Assembly: GCA_036320915.1 (NCBI GenBank)
Contig: JAXBDG010000006.1
Location: 1,736,001 to 1,800,000 of the forward strand
Length of the DNA stretch: 64,000 nt
Source: Linnemannia elongata
Lineage: Eukaryota; Mortierellomycota; Mortierellomycetes; Mortierellales; Mortierellaceae
Direction of reading: 5' to 3'
Made by a program: the position numbers and the translations under genes. A model generated the notes under the pieces. The model ran no database searches and had not been told where the DNA came from. It worked only from the letters and a program-made list of their open reading frames with translations. Positions 22,468 through 35,193 of this stretch are shown here, one piece after another; position 1 is the stretch's first letter, and the number at the start of each line of letters is the position of its first letter.

Positions 22468-24686
22468 CGCAGGACGATAAAGAAGAACAAGAAAACAATA
22501 GGCTCTGGCATGGTGCCTGAAGTGGAGGAGTAGGATGAGAGTTCCGGAGCTCAATAAGGCCCTTTTGTCGGTTCCAAAAAGCCATCGGACCAAACGGAAG
22601 GCGGCAAGTGAACACCACCAAGAGGAATTGAGAGCCAAGGCTATTTTTTTTTTCGCCTCGGCACCCTGTGCACTCCTGCCACCAGTCAACAGCCCCGAAA
22701 ACATCAGGAAGTATAAAAACGGCCAGAAATGAAAAGTAAAAGGCGACGAAAAAGAGTCATGATTCCCCAATTGAGGTTTGTTTTCGTTTGCGTGATTGTC
22801 CTGTGTGTCTGTGTGTGAGTTTGAGTCTGAAAGAGACAGTGTGTGAGGATCGTTGATGTTTATTTAAGCAAAAGAAATTGCGTTTGCATATTTTTTTTGG
22901 AATTGTGGGGTTATGTTTTCGGTCTAATTGTTTTTGTTTTTTGTTTTCACCGAAGGTGAAGTGAAAGGAGGGAGATAGGACAGACTTTTGTCCGGTGTAT
23001 CTCTTGTTCGAAGGAGCGAGAGGGGAGTGAAGAAAAGATTAAGGAAGGGAGAGGGAAGGGAAACAGAGCACTCATCGCCGTCGTGGCTCGTGAGAGGTTC
23101 GGTTTCGAATGGCCCAACTCTAAATCTTTACCCTTCTGGGAACCAACGAAGAGGGGCGGAGGAAAAGGCCGACTGGAGTGGTGAGCAAAGAGGCAGGACG
23201 ATAGGAGGGAGGGGGGCTGAAGGGTGAACGGTGAACGATGAAGGGTGGAGAGAGGAAGATGGGAGGAGGGGCCACCCGCAAAATACTGCAGCCCAACTGT
23301 TTGTTTATTTCGGCATATGTAGTCAGAAATAGACGGGATAATCCTTGTCCGCATCGACGAGAACGGAAAATAATATGACTGTGAACACGAACCCTGCCAC
23401 CCTACGATCCAGACATTGGTATGCTTCTTGGCGTTCAATTCATCCGTTGCAAGCATTGTTGTTGATACGTAGTGTAAGGGTATAAGCCCATCCTAGACAA
23501 CTATTCAGCAGGTTTTATCCCTTGGTATGTATCCTGCGATAGATATATAGTACTACACACCGACTACGTGTCGAGTCGAGTCGAGGCTAAGCCAGGAGGA
23601 GAGAACAGCAAGTCTGGTGTGTGCCAAGGAGAGAAGATAGCAAAGATTAAACCAAACCAGGGGGTTGACCGTCTGGGTCAATCGTCTGTGCGACCCTGCC
23701 TTGATGAACCGTCACCAGCGGGTTGAAATAGTACACAAAGTGTTAGTTATGTAGATCAGAGCAGCAAAAGAAGAAGACGAGTAGAAAGGAAGGGTCGAGA
23801 AGAAGAGAGGAGGAGAAGAGGAGAAAGGCATGAAAGGGCACGTAGGCAGGAAAGGAGAAGATAGGAGAGGAGAAAGGGGAAATAAAAAGGAAATGAATGT
23901 AAACCAAAGCAAGGTAAGTAAAAAGAATGAATAAAGAAAAATAAAGCAATTAAATGAACCAAACAATAAGTGATTCAATTCAATCGTACTACTTGTTTGT
24001 CGAAGGCAAAAAATCTGATCGGAGTCAATGTTCGTTTTCAATTGAATTGATGGAAGAGAAATAAGAAAAAAGAGGGGCGGCGGCCCAAGGAACCCTTTGG
24101 TGAGAGATGAGTGGTGAGGTGCATCGACCAAGACCTTTAAAAAGGCCGTCCTTTACTCTTCCCCTCCCTCCTTTTTTTTTCTTTTTCTCCCTTCTCTTCT
24201 CTTCCTTCTTTCCTTTTCTTCTTTTCTTTCACTCTTTCACTTTTCCTTTCTTTCCTTCGCTTTTATTCTACTCCACTCTATTCTACTCTACTCAACCAAC
24301 CCTCAGCCTCAGCTACTCATACCTACAACTCCCATTGCAATACCATCATTGCCTCAACCATATCCAACTCACCCTGCGCCTTGTCTCATCCTGACAACAT
24401 ATCCTTCCCTCTTCGCCTTAACTAGTTCGTTACCGGCGATAATTCCCCTTTCCACCCTCTTATTCTTCGCCTCCTATCCCAAACCCAACCTAACGGCCCC
24501 ACCCGCTCTCTCTCCCTTCGCGCTTACTCGCTCGCCCTCTTCTTCCTCCTGACCACAGACACCTATTCCCCGGCTGCTGCGGTCATCATCTCGACACTCC
24601 CTCACTCTCTCAAAAACCCCACCCACCCCCCAATAAAAGACAAGCCGTCGCGTTCCTGGTGCTTACCCGTCCAGGAATTCGACAAC

Positions 24687-24694
24687 TATAAAAA
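24687..24694 (+). promoter_or_regulatory. TATA box of the response regulator
   Basis: TATAAAAA about 69 bp upstream of the ATG at 24756, which would leave a short 5' UTR. Confidence 0.55.
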
Positions 24695-24755
24695 AGAATC
24701 CTTCGCCATTTTCGACTCTACTCTCACCCCCGATTCTCATCCGACCCAGTCAACC

Positions 24756-25496
24756 ATGCTCTGTTCAGTTTTACGGTCAATGTGTCCAAATACAACAACT
24801 TCGCCTCTTCAACCATCTCCGCCAAGCAAATTCCCTTCCTCTTCTCTCAAAGACTCTATCCAAGAACGTTCTCCTCCTCCATCGCCCACCATGTCCTCGA
24901 CTCTGTCCTCTTCGCCTTCTTCGCCTTCTTCGCCTATTATCTCTTCTTCTTGCCCTTCGACTTTTTCAATGCCAATGCCTGCCTCCATCACACCCCCGGG
25001 CTCTCCGCCCTCGCCTACCATGAGTGTCGACAGCATCAACGGCCTCAACGCCCTTCGTCTTGACTCTCCCCTGGAGCTGGATCAGTTGCGCAAGATCAAG
25101 GTCATGATTGTTGACGATAACTCGATCAACCTCTCTATCCTCTCGCGCATGCTCGAAAAGCACTTTACCGATATTATCCAGCGGACGGTCATCATGACCT
25201 CTGGTGTCGAGGCCCTCAAAAGGCTCGCCACAGAAGAATTCGACCTCATTCTCATGGATATTGACATGCCTGTCCTCACCGGCGTCCAGACCACAGTTGC
25301 CATTCGCCAAAACTCCTCTGAGGACCCCGTCCTCGAGCACAACCGGAACGTACCCATCATTGCTGTCACGACCAGCGATGGTGCAGAGCAGCGGGAGCTC
25401 TATCAACAAGTCGGCATGTCCGACTGTGTCAGCAAGCCTATTGTTCTCTCCACGCTGCGCTCAGCCATCGAGGGCGCAATGAAGGCGAGAGGATAA
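24756..25496 (+). CDS. Stand-alone response regulator (receiver domain only)
   Basis: A single-exon 246-aa protein. Residues about 1-90 are Ser/Pro-rich with several S-P pairs (possible MAP kinase or CDK sites). Residues about 114-244 form a receiver domain: VMIVDDNSINLSIL with acidic residues D120/D121, LILMDIDMP with phospho-acceptor D168, the IIAVTTSDG switch with T205/T206, and conserved Lys K227 in CVSKPI. It would accept phosphate from a histidine phosphotransfer protein in a fungal multistep phosphorelay; Ssk1/Mcs4 and Srr1-type regulators have this layout. There is no DNA-binding domain, so the output is probably by protein contact. An upstream ATG-encoded extension is unlikely since a TATA box lies 69 bp upstream. 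Confidence 0.9.
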   Translation: MLCSVLRSMCPNTTTSPLQPSPPSKFPSSSLKDSIQERSPPPSPTMSSTLSSSPSSPSSPIISSSCPSTFSMPMPASITPPGSPPSPTMSVDSINGLNALRLDSPLELDQLRKIKVMIVDDNSINLSILSRMLEKHFTDIIQRTVIMTSGVEALKRLATEEFDLILMDIDMPVLTGVQTTVAIRQNSSEDPVLEHNRNVPIIAVTTSDGAEQRELYQQVGMSDCVSKPIVLSTLRSAIEGAMKARG

Positions 25497-27440
25497 ATCA
25501 CCACCTCACGTCGACTCGAGTGATTTTCGTCCCTCCCCTTTTTCCGACCCTGCCAAGTCCAGTTTACAGAAAGACAAGAAAAAGGACGAGGGGAAGAGAC
25601 ATCTTGACCAGGGAAGACCATGTCACACCGTCTCTTTCTCTTCCATCCAACAACAAACCCTTGTTCTTTTTACCCACCCAACCCAACTTGTATATAGTAC
25701 CATATTATTCATTGTAAACTAGTCTCTTGTAATATAAAAAAACGTAATATACCCTTTCTTGTTTAATCAATTCAGGTATGCTTCTTTGTGAGGTTTGAAA
25801 TATGGCAGGGGGGATGGATGGGACCGCATGAACTGTTTTCTCCCGAGAACAATTGCCAAGGGAGTGGAGAGAGAGGACCAGGGTGGGGGAGGGGGTATCG
25901 TTTGCATTTGAAGACAAAAAAAAAAGACGCATGTAATTGTGTGGACGATCTGTTGTCATTCTTTCCGCACCTCCGACTATTTTTTCTTTCATCGTTAACT
26001 ATTCCAACTCCTCGAGGAGTGAGTGAGAAGGAAGAGAAAGGATAAACTAAATGAGTAAACCTTGGCATGCAAAATAGAAACCAAAATTGTGGGATCGCGC
26101 AGAAGCGCAACTACGGGAGTGCGTACGACAAGAGACAAGAGCGACAAGGATTGGAAACTCTAATTGTTGACCGATGTGAATATTGTATCTTGTCAGATTC
26201 GATACAGTCAACTCTTTACTATAATCCTTTGTATCCCGGTCTGTTTGAAGAGGAAGCGGGGCATTGAGCACATCATTATCCTCATCACATCGGAGAACAA
26301 AATTTTCTCATAGATACAGAATCAGAAACGTGTCAAGAAGGGTGAAAGGAGGGAACCCTTGACAGACAGACGCAGGGGTATGTTTGAGCCCCGTACCCAT
26401 CACACCCACTTTACTCCATCCAGGACAAGGATTTCTATCATGTTCTATCTAATGACCCACGCTGTTGGGTTTGCGCACAACTTGTGTCTGTGTGCCAACC
26501 GCGTGTGCGGTCATTTCTGCTCAAGGTTCATAAATTGCCTTACACCTACGATCCTTTTAAATGATCGAATAAGGCACGCAGCGACGAGGAAGAGAGGTTC
26601 TTTAGAGGAAGAAGGAAGGGGGAAGAGAATCATTCGACGAACGGTGTGTTTGTCCTCGAGAAGACAGGACGCCTCGGATCAACGACTCTCTCTTTTTCCT
26701 TATGTTTCTTTCACACTTTCTCATCTCTCTTTCTACTTTCCGCCGGAAAACCAAATGACCCATTCATCCCTTCCGGTGTAACAGGCAGGAATCAATCAAT
26801 CAAAAAGAAGGAGGAAGTTGAGCCCATGCCACGGATGGCACCGCTGAGGAGGACATACTTGATATAAGATGTTTGACAGGGTCACACCAACACCAACACC
26901 AAGAGACAGATGGACAATAAGCAACTAAAGGCAAACGGAAAAAAGTAAGCGGGTGTTGTGTCATCAGTGGAACTCAATTCGCTTTTTTAAAGTACTACAT
27001 TAGCATTAGTGTGGTTAGCCTCATGAAAGAAAAAAAAATAAAGAAATCCCTCCTGATCCTGCAACTGTGCGAGGAAAAAGTGGTGCTAGCCAGGCTAGGT
27101 CAGGTCCACATTCATCCTCAAATCGGGCACACTGAGCGCTCAGCCTCGGCAGCGGCCATCCAAACATCTTTCCGTGTCATCGCGATGGTGCGGATTTTTT
27201 ATTGTCCAAGCAATCTGCGAAATGTGCGATTGAGTGTGTGTTACACTTCTTCTCCCCTTCCCTCCGTAACAACAGGATTGCTTACTTGGACCGTAACCGC
27301 TTCTTCCGCCTTCTTCCTAATTGGCTCCCAAATTTATTTTCTTTCTTTTATTTTGTTTGTTTGTCCTACTACCGCGTTGAGGATATGAAAGTGTTTGCAC
27401 TCTTTGTGTCTTTGTGTAGGCTATTTTTCTCGTTGGATAG

Positions 27441-27481
27441 TTTTTTTTTTTTTTTTTTTTATTTTTTTTTTTATTTTTTTT
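27441..27481. repeat. Interrupted poly-T tract
   Basis: T20, then T-runs broken by single A residues, about 40 nt in all. Confidence 0.85.
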
Positions 27482-28331
27482 AAACGCGTCGAGGATATGG
27501 CTCTACTTGTTTTTTTGTCACTCGCGTAGTCTTTTCACACCAAGAGCCTCTTTCTTTCTTTCAGTTCAGTTCAGTTCATTGTTCAAGGACGAAGACATCA
27601 TCATGACATATGCAAAAAGAAAAAATGAACTTAGATTCTATGGGAGAAAACAAAAACGCCAGCGTCGCTAAAAAATTGTATGTTGTGAATGTCGCCTATC
27701 ATGAAAGAACCAACAAAATCCAAAGGTGGTAATTATGGTTCATAGACAGGAAAAGAGATGACGAAAAGAATGAGATAAACGGGGGAGATGAAAAGAGGGG
27801 GGACAAAGTAAAGAATCGCTGTTCAATTTGTGTTCTTTGTAAGAGATATGGTTGAAAAGGGCAAGAAAAACATCGAACCTTACTTGGTAGTATTGCCTTT
27901 CGTTTGCATCCAAACAGATGCATCATCATCTCCTTTTTCATTTATGAGAGATTCAAAATTCCTTTGCTAACGAGAGGACGATGAAGAAGAATAGGAGGAG
28001 GAAGAGGGTAAGAGAAAGCTCCAGTGCGATGGACCTTGTGTAAAGCATGAGAGTTGATCGAATTGACTAGATTTGGTATGGCAGAGACTCCTGTAAGGAA
28101 ATTAATCGCATTGTCCAAAAAAGACCACATAAATGACTTTCGCGACAACTTACTCACAGCGGATAAGTATCGGGGAAAGTGAAAGCGATAGAGCGATGGT
28201 GGATGAAAAAAGAAATGAAAATCGAGAAACTGGGTGAAAAGGAGGTAGAGATCGAGATAGGGAGATGGAGAAGGCAATTCCCGATTTACGCAAAAATACA
28301 ATTTGATAGCATCGGGAAAAGAGGAATGAAC

Positions 28332-28339
28332 AAAAAAAA

Positions 28340-28374
<35 letters not shown>
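28332..28374. repeat. A17 followed by (GA)n
   Basis: A run of 17 A continues directly into about 13 GA dinucleotides. Confidence 0.9.
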
Positions 28375-28380
<6 letters not shown>

Positions 28381-30807
28381 GGAGAGTAAGGGTGAATGAG
28401 CATGCATGTGTGATAGTTTTCTGGAGTATTTTGAACGATGAACAACGCATCGAGAAATTGATATGCACGAGCGTTTTTTTATGTCCCTGAGAGCGTCGAA
28501 ATGGCGCGTTTTCGCGATCTCTGTCGCCTCGAAGTGTCAATTTCAAGGTAGTGGATCGATGTCGTGCTAAAGATGCATCACTCTTGCCTACGCTACCTAC
28601 TTCACCTGTCTCCTTTCATGTTTTCAGCTTTGCTTGTTTTGTCTGCCTCTTCTTCTTGCATATCCAATCTCCTACACGCCCGATCACCCGATCTCTAATG
28701 TATTCGGACAATACGAACTCGACCCCACACAATGTCTACGATTTCCACAATGCAAAGTCTCACCCAAATCGGCACTCTCTTACTAAATGAATAACAAAAA
28801 GGTATCGCTTGGCACGTATCATCTGCAACCGCATTGGTAAACGAGTGTGTGAGTGAGAGAGAGAGAGAGGCTGTTCGTGTTCCTAAAGGCGCACAAACCA
28901 GCCTGCCCGCCGAAGAAGAGGGGAAGGGCTGAACGACAGATCCTTATTGGTTCACCCATTTGACGACAAATCAAGGAAACATTTGGGGGGAGGAGCCGAA
29001 TGAGCAAAGCAAAGCTAGCACAGACAAACCTACTGACTTCTCTCCTAAAAACCCCGAAATAGAAGGAATGAAGAAGGAGAAAAGGGCTTTTCTACGAGGA
29101 CACCAATCACGCCCTACCGCCAATTCCTTTCCTCCCCATCTTATTACCTGGTTGAACCTATGACGCATTGTGCCGAGACAATAACACAAAACAATAATAT
29201 GCCGCTCCCTTGCTGAGTTCCTGCAAAGATTTATTCTTTCTTCGGTTCATTCAAGAAGCACAGGAAGCCTGAGAACATTTCACACAATTGCCCACAACAT
29301 AAGCTTACTCAAAAAAAAAAAAAAGAAAAAGCATCCGTGGATAGGGGGAAAGCGAGTGTGATGTCGCCAATGAAGAAGGTTAGGCATGCAGCTCGAGAAA
29401 ATGCACAGGTGAGAAACGGCGAACAGGCTAAAACCGGGTGTGAATAGATTATATGATGACAAGCCCTACCTACTGCATACTAAATAACCGCGGACTCCCT
29501 GCTAAACGTCAAAATAAGGCGTTCGTCCTGTGGCGGATGTCAGCTCTATCAATAATACTGACGCTCGAAAAGTCAATTGACCTTGGAACGCCTCGCTTCT
29601 AACGTGAGCAATTGAGTGTTTTTTCATTTTACTGGTTGACAAGTGCCTTCGAGGGCTTTATGGGTCGCTCGCCTATCTTTGACAGGTGTATACAATGGGG
29701 GTTTCTCGCCTTACGCATATATCAATATTACATCACTTGTAACTCTCTCACCTGCCATGAGTCATTAACAAGAACGGAAGAGCTCTGATGGTAGGGATCG
29801 TTGCAGGGAAAATATTGCTATTGACGACATGTACGACGGGTCATAGTACTCTTGACACTTCTCCATTCACCCTTAAGAGCATTGACGTCAATAGATGGTC
29901 GATCCTCATCTCAGCACCATCACCATCACACGACGCCTTGACTCGTCGTGATATGATCCCAGGCACCATCACTGATCACTTTGCCTGTCTCGCTGAGGAA
30001 GGAGATATAATTTTTGATCAAAAAATGAAAAGCGATGTTAAGTAACAAAATAATCTCTCTCGGCCCACAACCACTGTTTTATCGCTCCGCTAGCAGGTCG
30101 AAAGGATGCCTCTGAAGGAAACAATTGCAATACTAATAGAGAGAGAGAGACGAACAATATGCGAAACGGGTCCTTTTGTGAAGCTATCAGGGGGTGCAAA
30201 GGGAATAAAAGAGAGAGAACGAGAGAGGTAATCGATAGGATAAGGGAGGATGGACGGATGAATCGGAGCAATATCATGCAAAAGTCCTAAGCGTGTTGTA
30301 CATCATTAATAAAGTGGTCAATCGAGGATTCGAATTATCGTTCTGGCAAACCGCAGCAGCCACTGGAAAAAAATAGCCGTTCTGTCAAAAAAGGAAAATG
30401 ATTCGAAAAGGTTTGTCTTCATCCCACTCTTTTCGACACAAACCTGCATTGCAACACGCTTTGGTCACCGTTTTGCAATAGAAACAACCACCACTCGTGA
30501 ACATTTACCCGCAGGAACATTGCCCTTACATCGCCACCTACTTAGCCCAGGTAGGCATCCTTCTCGCGATGGACGACACCTGGCATGCTAAGCAACGCAC
30601 GACTTGCAGAACATGAATGGACAGTAAATGCGGAACCGGGAGCAGGCGATGAGGACGTAAAGCGCCCAACCTCCCTTCTCGTTGCAGAACTGGCCTTCAC
30701 AAGTTCGGGTCGCTTCAATTACTACTTAATGCCTGAATACTCACTCTTGACAACTTTTCGCATTAGGATATCAATTGAAGTTGTCCTCGAGGACATAATT
30801 GAGGATC

Positions 30808-33800
30808 ATGGATACCCCGACAGCGGACAGCTTGACAGTGGACAACTCGATAATGGACATCTCAGCAGACCCACAGAAACCCAAAAAGAAAAAGTCTTCA
30901 GGCATCCTTGGATGTGATCAGTGTCGAAGGAGAAAGGTATTTGCACCGCCGGGTCTCTTCTTGGACCTAGCCCGCTGGACTCGATTGCAACGTTTTTACG
31001 ACTCACATTGTATCACCCAATACTATTTCCATAAAGGACGACCACAACAGCCCACTAAAGACGCCTTTTCGCAAGGTCAACAAAAATGAACTGATACGTT
31101 TTTTTTTTCCTCAATGGGAACTCTTGGTGCCGCTTTTTTCTGCCACTATAGACAAAGTGTGACCAGGCGAAGCCGACGTGTGGACCATGCATTCATGCAG
31201 GACTCATGGAGTGTACATCTCTACTCGGCAAACCTCCACCACCCAAGCGAAAGAAAGCACAAACCGAAGTCGGGATCCTGGAGGCACGTTTGGAGAGCAT
31301 AGAGTCAGCGTATTCGGAACGTCTCCGCCATATGGAATCGCTGTTGAATAAGGTTTTGCCTGCATCGCAGGTGCAAGAATTGATCCATGGAAATCTCGGA
31401 TCAAGCTCGTCTTCAGTTCAGGCAACAACTACAACGACAACAATAAAGGCTAAGGAAACTACATCGACCCCCTTTCAGCAACAGGGACTAGCAGGAGGAA
31501 CCGTCATATCGACGGACAGCGACTTGGCGAATATTAATTCTCCGAAGGATAACGTGCTCTCGTTCGTACCCAATTTGGACCAGGGCTCTTCTTCGGCAAG
31601 GGTGAGTGGATAGGAACAACAATGCTTATGGACAAAACTGTGTCAACATGGATTTATTTGTGTATCCATTTGTCTGACATGATGGCCTTTGTTCTGGATT
31701 ATTTTTCTCCAATAGATGCCAGATCCAACAGCTGTACCATCTTACTCTCGACCATCAACAAACAACCTGAACATTCTGGAGCCCAAGCAGTCACCACGGC
31801 AGGAAACTATCGGTAGCAGCAAGCTATCACAGGTACATTCTTTGCTTGACAACCAACGACCATTTCTTTCTTGCATTACAGAAGTATTATTAACATTGTT
31901 TTTTTCTCACATTTTCATATAGCATGTGACACATTCTCAATCCTCGGCCTCGCCAATTGCACCCGCCTTCACTTCGCCCGATAGTTTTCCACTGGACGAA
32001 AGCGAAAGTGACGATGGCAGCGATCTCGGCGAACTAGCGGCAACCATGGACAAATTGAGACTTTTCGACGCCTCGTTCTATTTCGGGAAAGGCACCATGC
32101 TGTTCACGCAGACGGACACAGAGAAGTTTTGGGACGAGGAGATCTCCTTTGACGTCCACGAGGCTCCCGACATCGATATTCCACCAGAGGCGCTCGTCGT
32201 GCCACCCCTGGATGTGATCGACGCTCTCTTCGATATTTACTATTCGGTGAGGAGCGTTTTCTGGTTTCTAAGAAGTCCTATTTACATACCAGACTTTGAG
32301 CTAACTAAACAGCGAAATCTCCTTTGTGTCATTTGTAGCATTACTACGTGTTTATGCCGATGATCCAAAAGGCTGCCCTCCTGCAAGCTCTCGAGGACCG
32401 CCATGAGCCCCAGAGTATCTTCCTTTTAAATAGTGTCTTCATGGCGGCTGCTGTTACCGGTGAATGCACCCATCCATCATGCTACTCTATGGTCGGAGAC
32501 AATAAGTCGATGGGGACACCATTTTTCGAGAGGGCAAGAATGGTACTAGACTATTGTCTCGGGATCCCTAGAGTGTCGACAGTTCAAGGACTCATGATGC
32601 TTTCGCGATACCCCAAGATTGCCGGACTTGGTCACCACTTTATCCAGCAAGCTATCCTGATGGCCACGGAATTGGGGTTGCACAGGAAATGCGATCGCTG
32701 GATTCCCGACAAACAAGTTCAAGAAACGAGGAAGAGGGTCTTCTGGTGTATCTATGCATTGGACAGCTCAGCCGCAAGTGTGACAGGACGGCGACCTTTG
32801 ATCGACAACAGCGAAATCGACGTGCCCCTGGTGGATCCAAATGCGACTGAGGGCGAGTTTGAGTATTCCAACACTCTCTACTTGCTTCACCTCTGCAAGC
32901 TCTGGCGGATATTCAGGAACGTCAAACAGTTTGTCTTTAACGCTGAGGATATTCAGGAGATGGCGTCAGGACCAGGAAGTTTACCCAAGAGCTACGAACA
33001 GCAATTGATCCAGTGGCAGCTTCAGTTACCAGCAGCACTGCGATTCAGCTTCGAGCTTGACCCACGTGATCCCTTGGCAAAGTACAATGCCCGCGCTGGT
33101 AAGTTTCGTTGGAGTCCATGTCGATTAATGGATTGGTACACTGTCATTAATGCCGTACATGTATTGCATGCACTTAATAGGTATCGCTCAGATGTTGTAC
33201 GAGTCCACGCTTATCTTGCTTCACAAGCCATTCATGTCGTCATTATCGGATCCATCCAAACGCGCAGCCTCTCGGTCCCTGGACATTTGCATGAAGGCGG
33301 CTTCAAAGATCACCTCGATTGCAAAGACCCTTGTCAAGACATACACCAAGACGTATCAGATTACAGGAATCGGAGAGTGTGCAATGGCGAACGCGATCAG
33401 GATCCTGGCGATGTGTATCAAGTCGCCCGACCCCAAGATCCGCTTAGGCGCCCAAGATGACTTCGACTTTTTGATGCGCTTCTTCCGAGAGTTCTACTCG
33501 TCGCCTCAAGTGATTATCGACAAGGATATGTTCAACTGCATCATGTTGTTCTTTGACGAGTTCATGCATAGCGTCAGTGGAGTGAGCGAGTCCACCGTGC
33601 ATATCTGTGCTTCGGCCATTAAGAGCATGGCGATCGCCAAAAGGAACAAGATTGCCCTGCGACGGTCATCGAATGACGGCCAGGAGCCTCGACGGCCCCT
33701 CACAGCTGACGGCGACACCAGGAATTTGAGCCGCTTGGTCAAGATTGGTCGAGAGGAGCGTGCAAGAACCAAGGCTTATTCACCCTCGTCGCAATCATCT

Positions 33801-34907
33801 AAGGGATCAAGGACCGGATCTGGCGGACACAGAAAACGACACAGCCACATGCCGCACGAAGAGCCCCACCATTTCGGCACAAGCCTCTTCACGCCATTCA
33901 CTCAGGAGAACCACAATGGCTTCATGTCGACTTCAGATCCAATGACCACTGCGCCGCAGGAAAGTTCGGAGATGTACCAGAATCCGGGCAAGGTCCAAAA
34001 GGTCTCCCAGTATGTGAGCCCCTTCGGGGGACCTGCAGTGATGGAGAGTCTCAGTCAGTACCAAACATCGTCCGCCATTCTCAGTCAACCTTCCGGTAGC
34101 AGCGCGATCCCCCAGACCGCCCATCTTTCGGATCCAGCACATGACGTCTTCCAGGTCTTCCATCCACAACAGCAACAAAAACAACAGCAGGAGCAGGATC
34201 AGCACAGCCAGCAACAGCATCAACAGCATGAAGAATACCAACTGCAGCTGCAGCGACACAAACATCAATTGCATCAACAACAGCTGCAGCAACAACAATT
34301 ATTCCTGCAACATCAACAGCAGCAGCAGGTTGCACTGGAACAGCAGGATCAGATGGATCAGTCTCAGGGTCTTTTCGACGGTTCAGCGACCCAACCTGTA
34401 CCGACGTTTGACGTACTCACTCCGTCCTTCTGGGGCGACTTCATGGGAGCTGATGGAATGACGAATTCAGATTCTCGCGCTTTGGAGCATAGTGTACTTT
34501 TGGGAGGCCCAACGATACCGTCTGGAACATTTGATGTGATTAGTCCACCCGCCAACCCCAGTGACTTGTACGGGACTCTCGGCGCCCAGCATCTACAGCA
34601 TTCGACAGAGCAGCAACATCGGCCAATATCACAAGGACGAATTTCAGCACATATGAAGCCAGACTCGCGGGAAACGTCGATAGGAGAGGCTGATGACAAC
34701 TTGAGCACTGACCACATCCAGGCGTTGTTGGAACAAACGCTCGCCGGCGATACCCAATCCAATCATCCAAATATCCCTCAGTCCGGCCCCAGCATGGCCC
34801 AGCATCCACACCCTCAGCAACATAATCATAACCATAATCACAATCATCGCAACCACTTCCCTCACAACCACAATGCCCCTTCTTCGTACCCACACATCTT
34901 CAGTTAG
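30808..34907 (+). CDS. Zn2Cys6 fungal transcription factor with Gln-rich tail
   Basis: Six exons (30808-30936, 31152-31601, 31716-31832, 31923-32246, 32339-33098, 33181-34907) give about 1168 aa with all joints in frame. The zinc cluster, split by intron 1 right after CDQCRRRK, has six Cys at 36, 39, 46, 53, 56 and 64; a KPKKKK basic stretch precedes it. A helical dimerisation segment (LEARLESIESAYSERLRHME) follows. The middle region (about 265-500) is a Fungal_trans domain: RMVLDYCLG, AILMATELGLHRK, RKRVFWCIYALDSSAASVTGRRPLI. The C-terminal 350 residues are Gln-rich with a His/Asn repeat near the end. It should bind CGG-type sites; target genes are unknown. Confidence 0.9.
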
Positions 34908-35193
34908 ATCTAATAAACGTTTTGCGACGCGACTTTTTTTTGCCACCAAAGCCACCTTCTCTAAAAAAAATCGCGACTCTTGTTTGTTTTGTTCCCGCCC
35001 TCTGCTGAGTACTTTGCTTACTTCTTCCAGCCCTCTCGCACTGCACACTTCCCATTCATATACCTTCGACCCACACAACCAACAAACTTTCACGACGCAC
35101 ACGAACACACAATCTCTCCCAGCCCCCTCCCCCTCCTTCTTGCACATTAACCTTCCATCAAACTTTCTAACTCAACTTTCAGACTATTGCGTA

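Larger units (their letters stand above)
18771..24686. other. Gene desert rich in homopolymers and microsatellites
   Basis: Nearly 6 kb with no supportable gene on either strand; the open frames are Phe/Lys runs from homopolymers or low-complexity Ser/Pro/Leu stretches. It contains A or T runs of 20-42 nt, a heptamer minisatellite, a short (CAG)n and one strong inverted repeat, listed separately. Its right end is pyrimidine-rich (24160-24560) and probably the 5' region of the response regulator. Confidence 0.6.
25497..30807. other. Second gene desert
   Basis: 5.3 kb between the response regulator and the transcription factor. No frame shows a domain or credible splice structure. It contains a T20 run with interrupted T continuation (27441-27481) and an A17(GA)n tract (28332-28374). 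Non-coding RNA cannot be excluded by eye. Confidence 0.5.
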
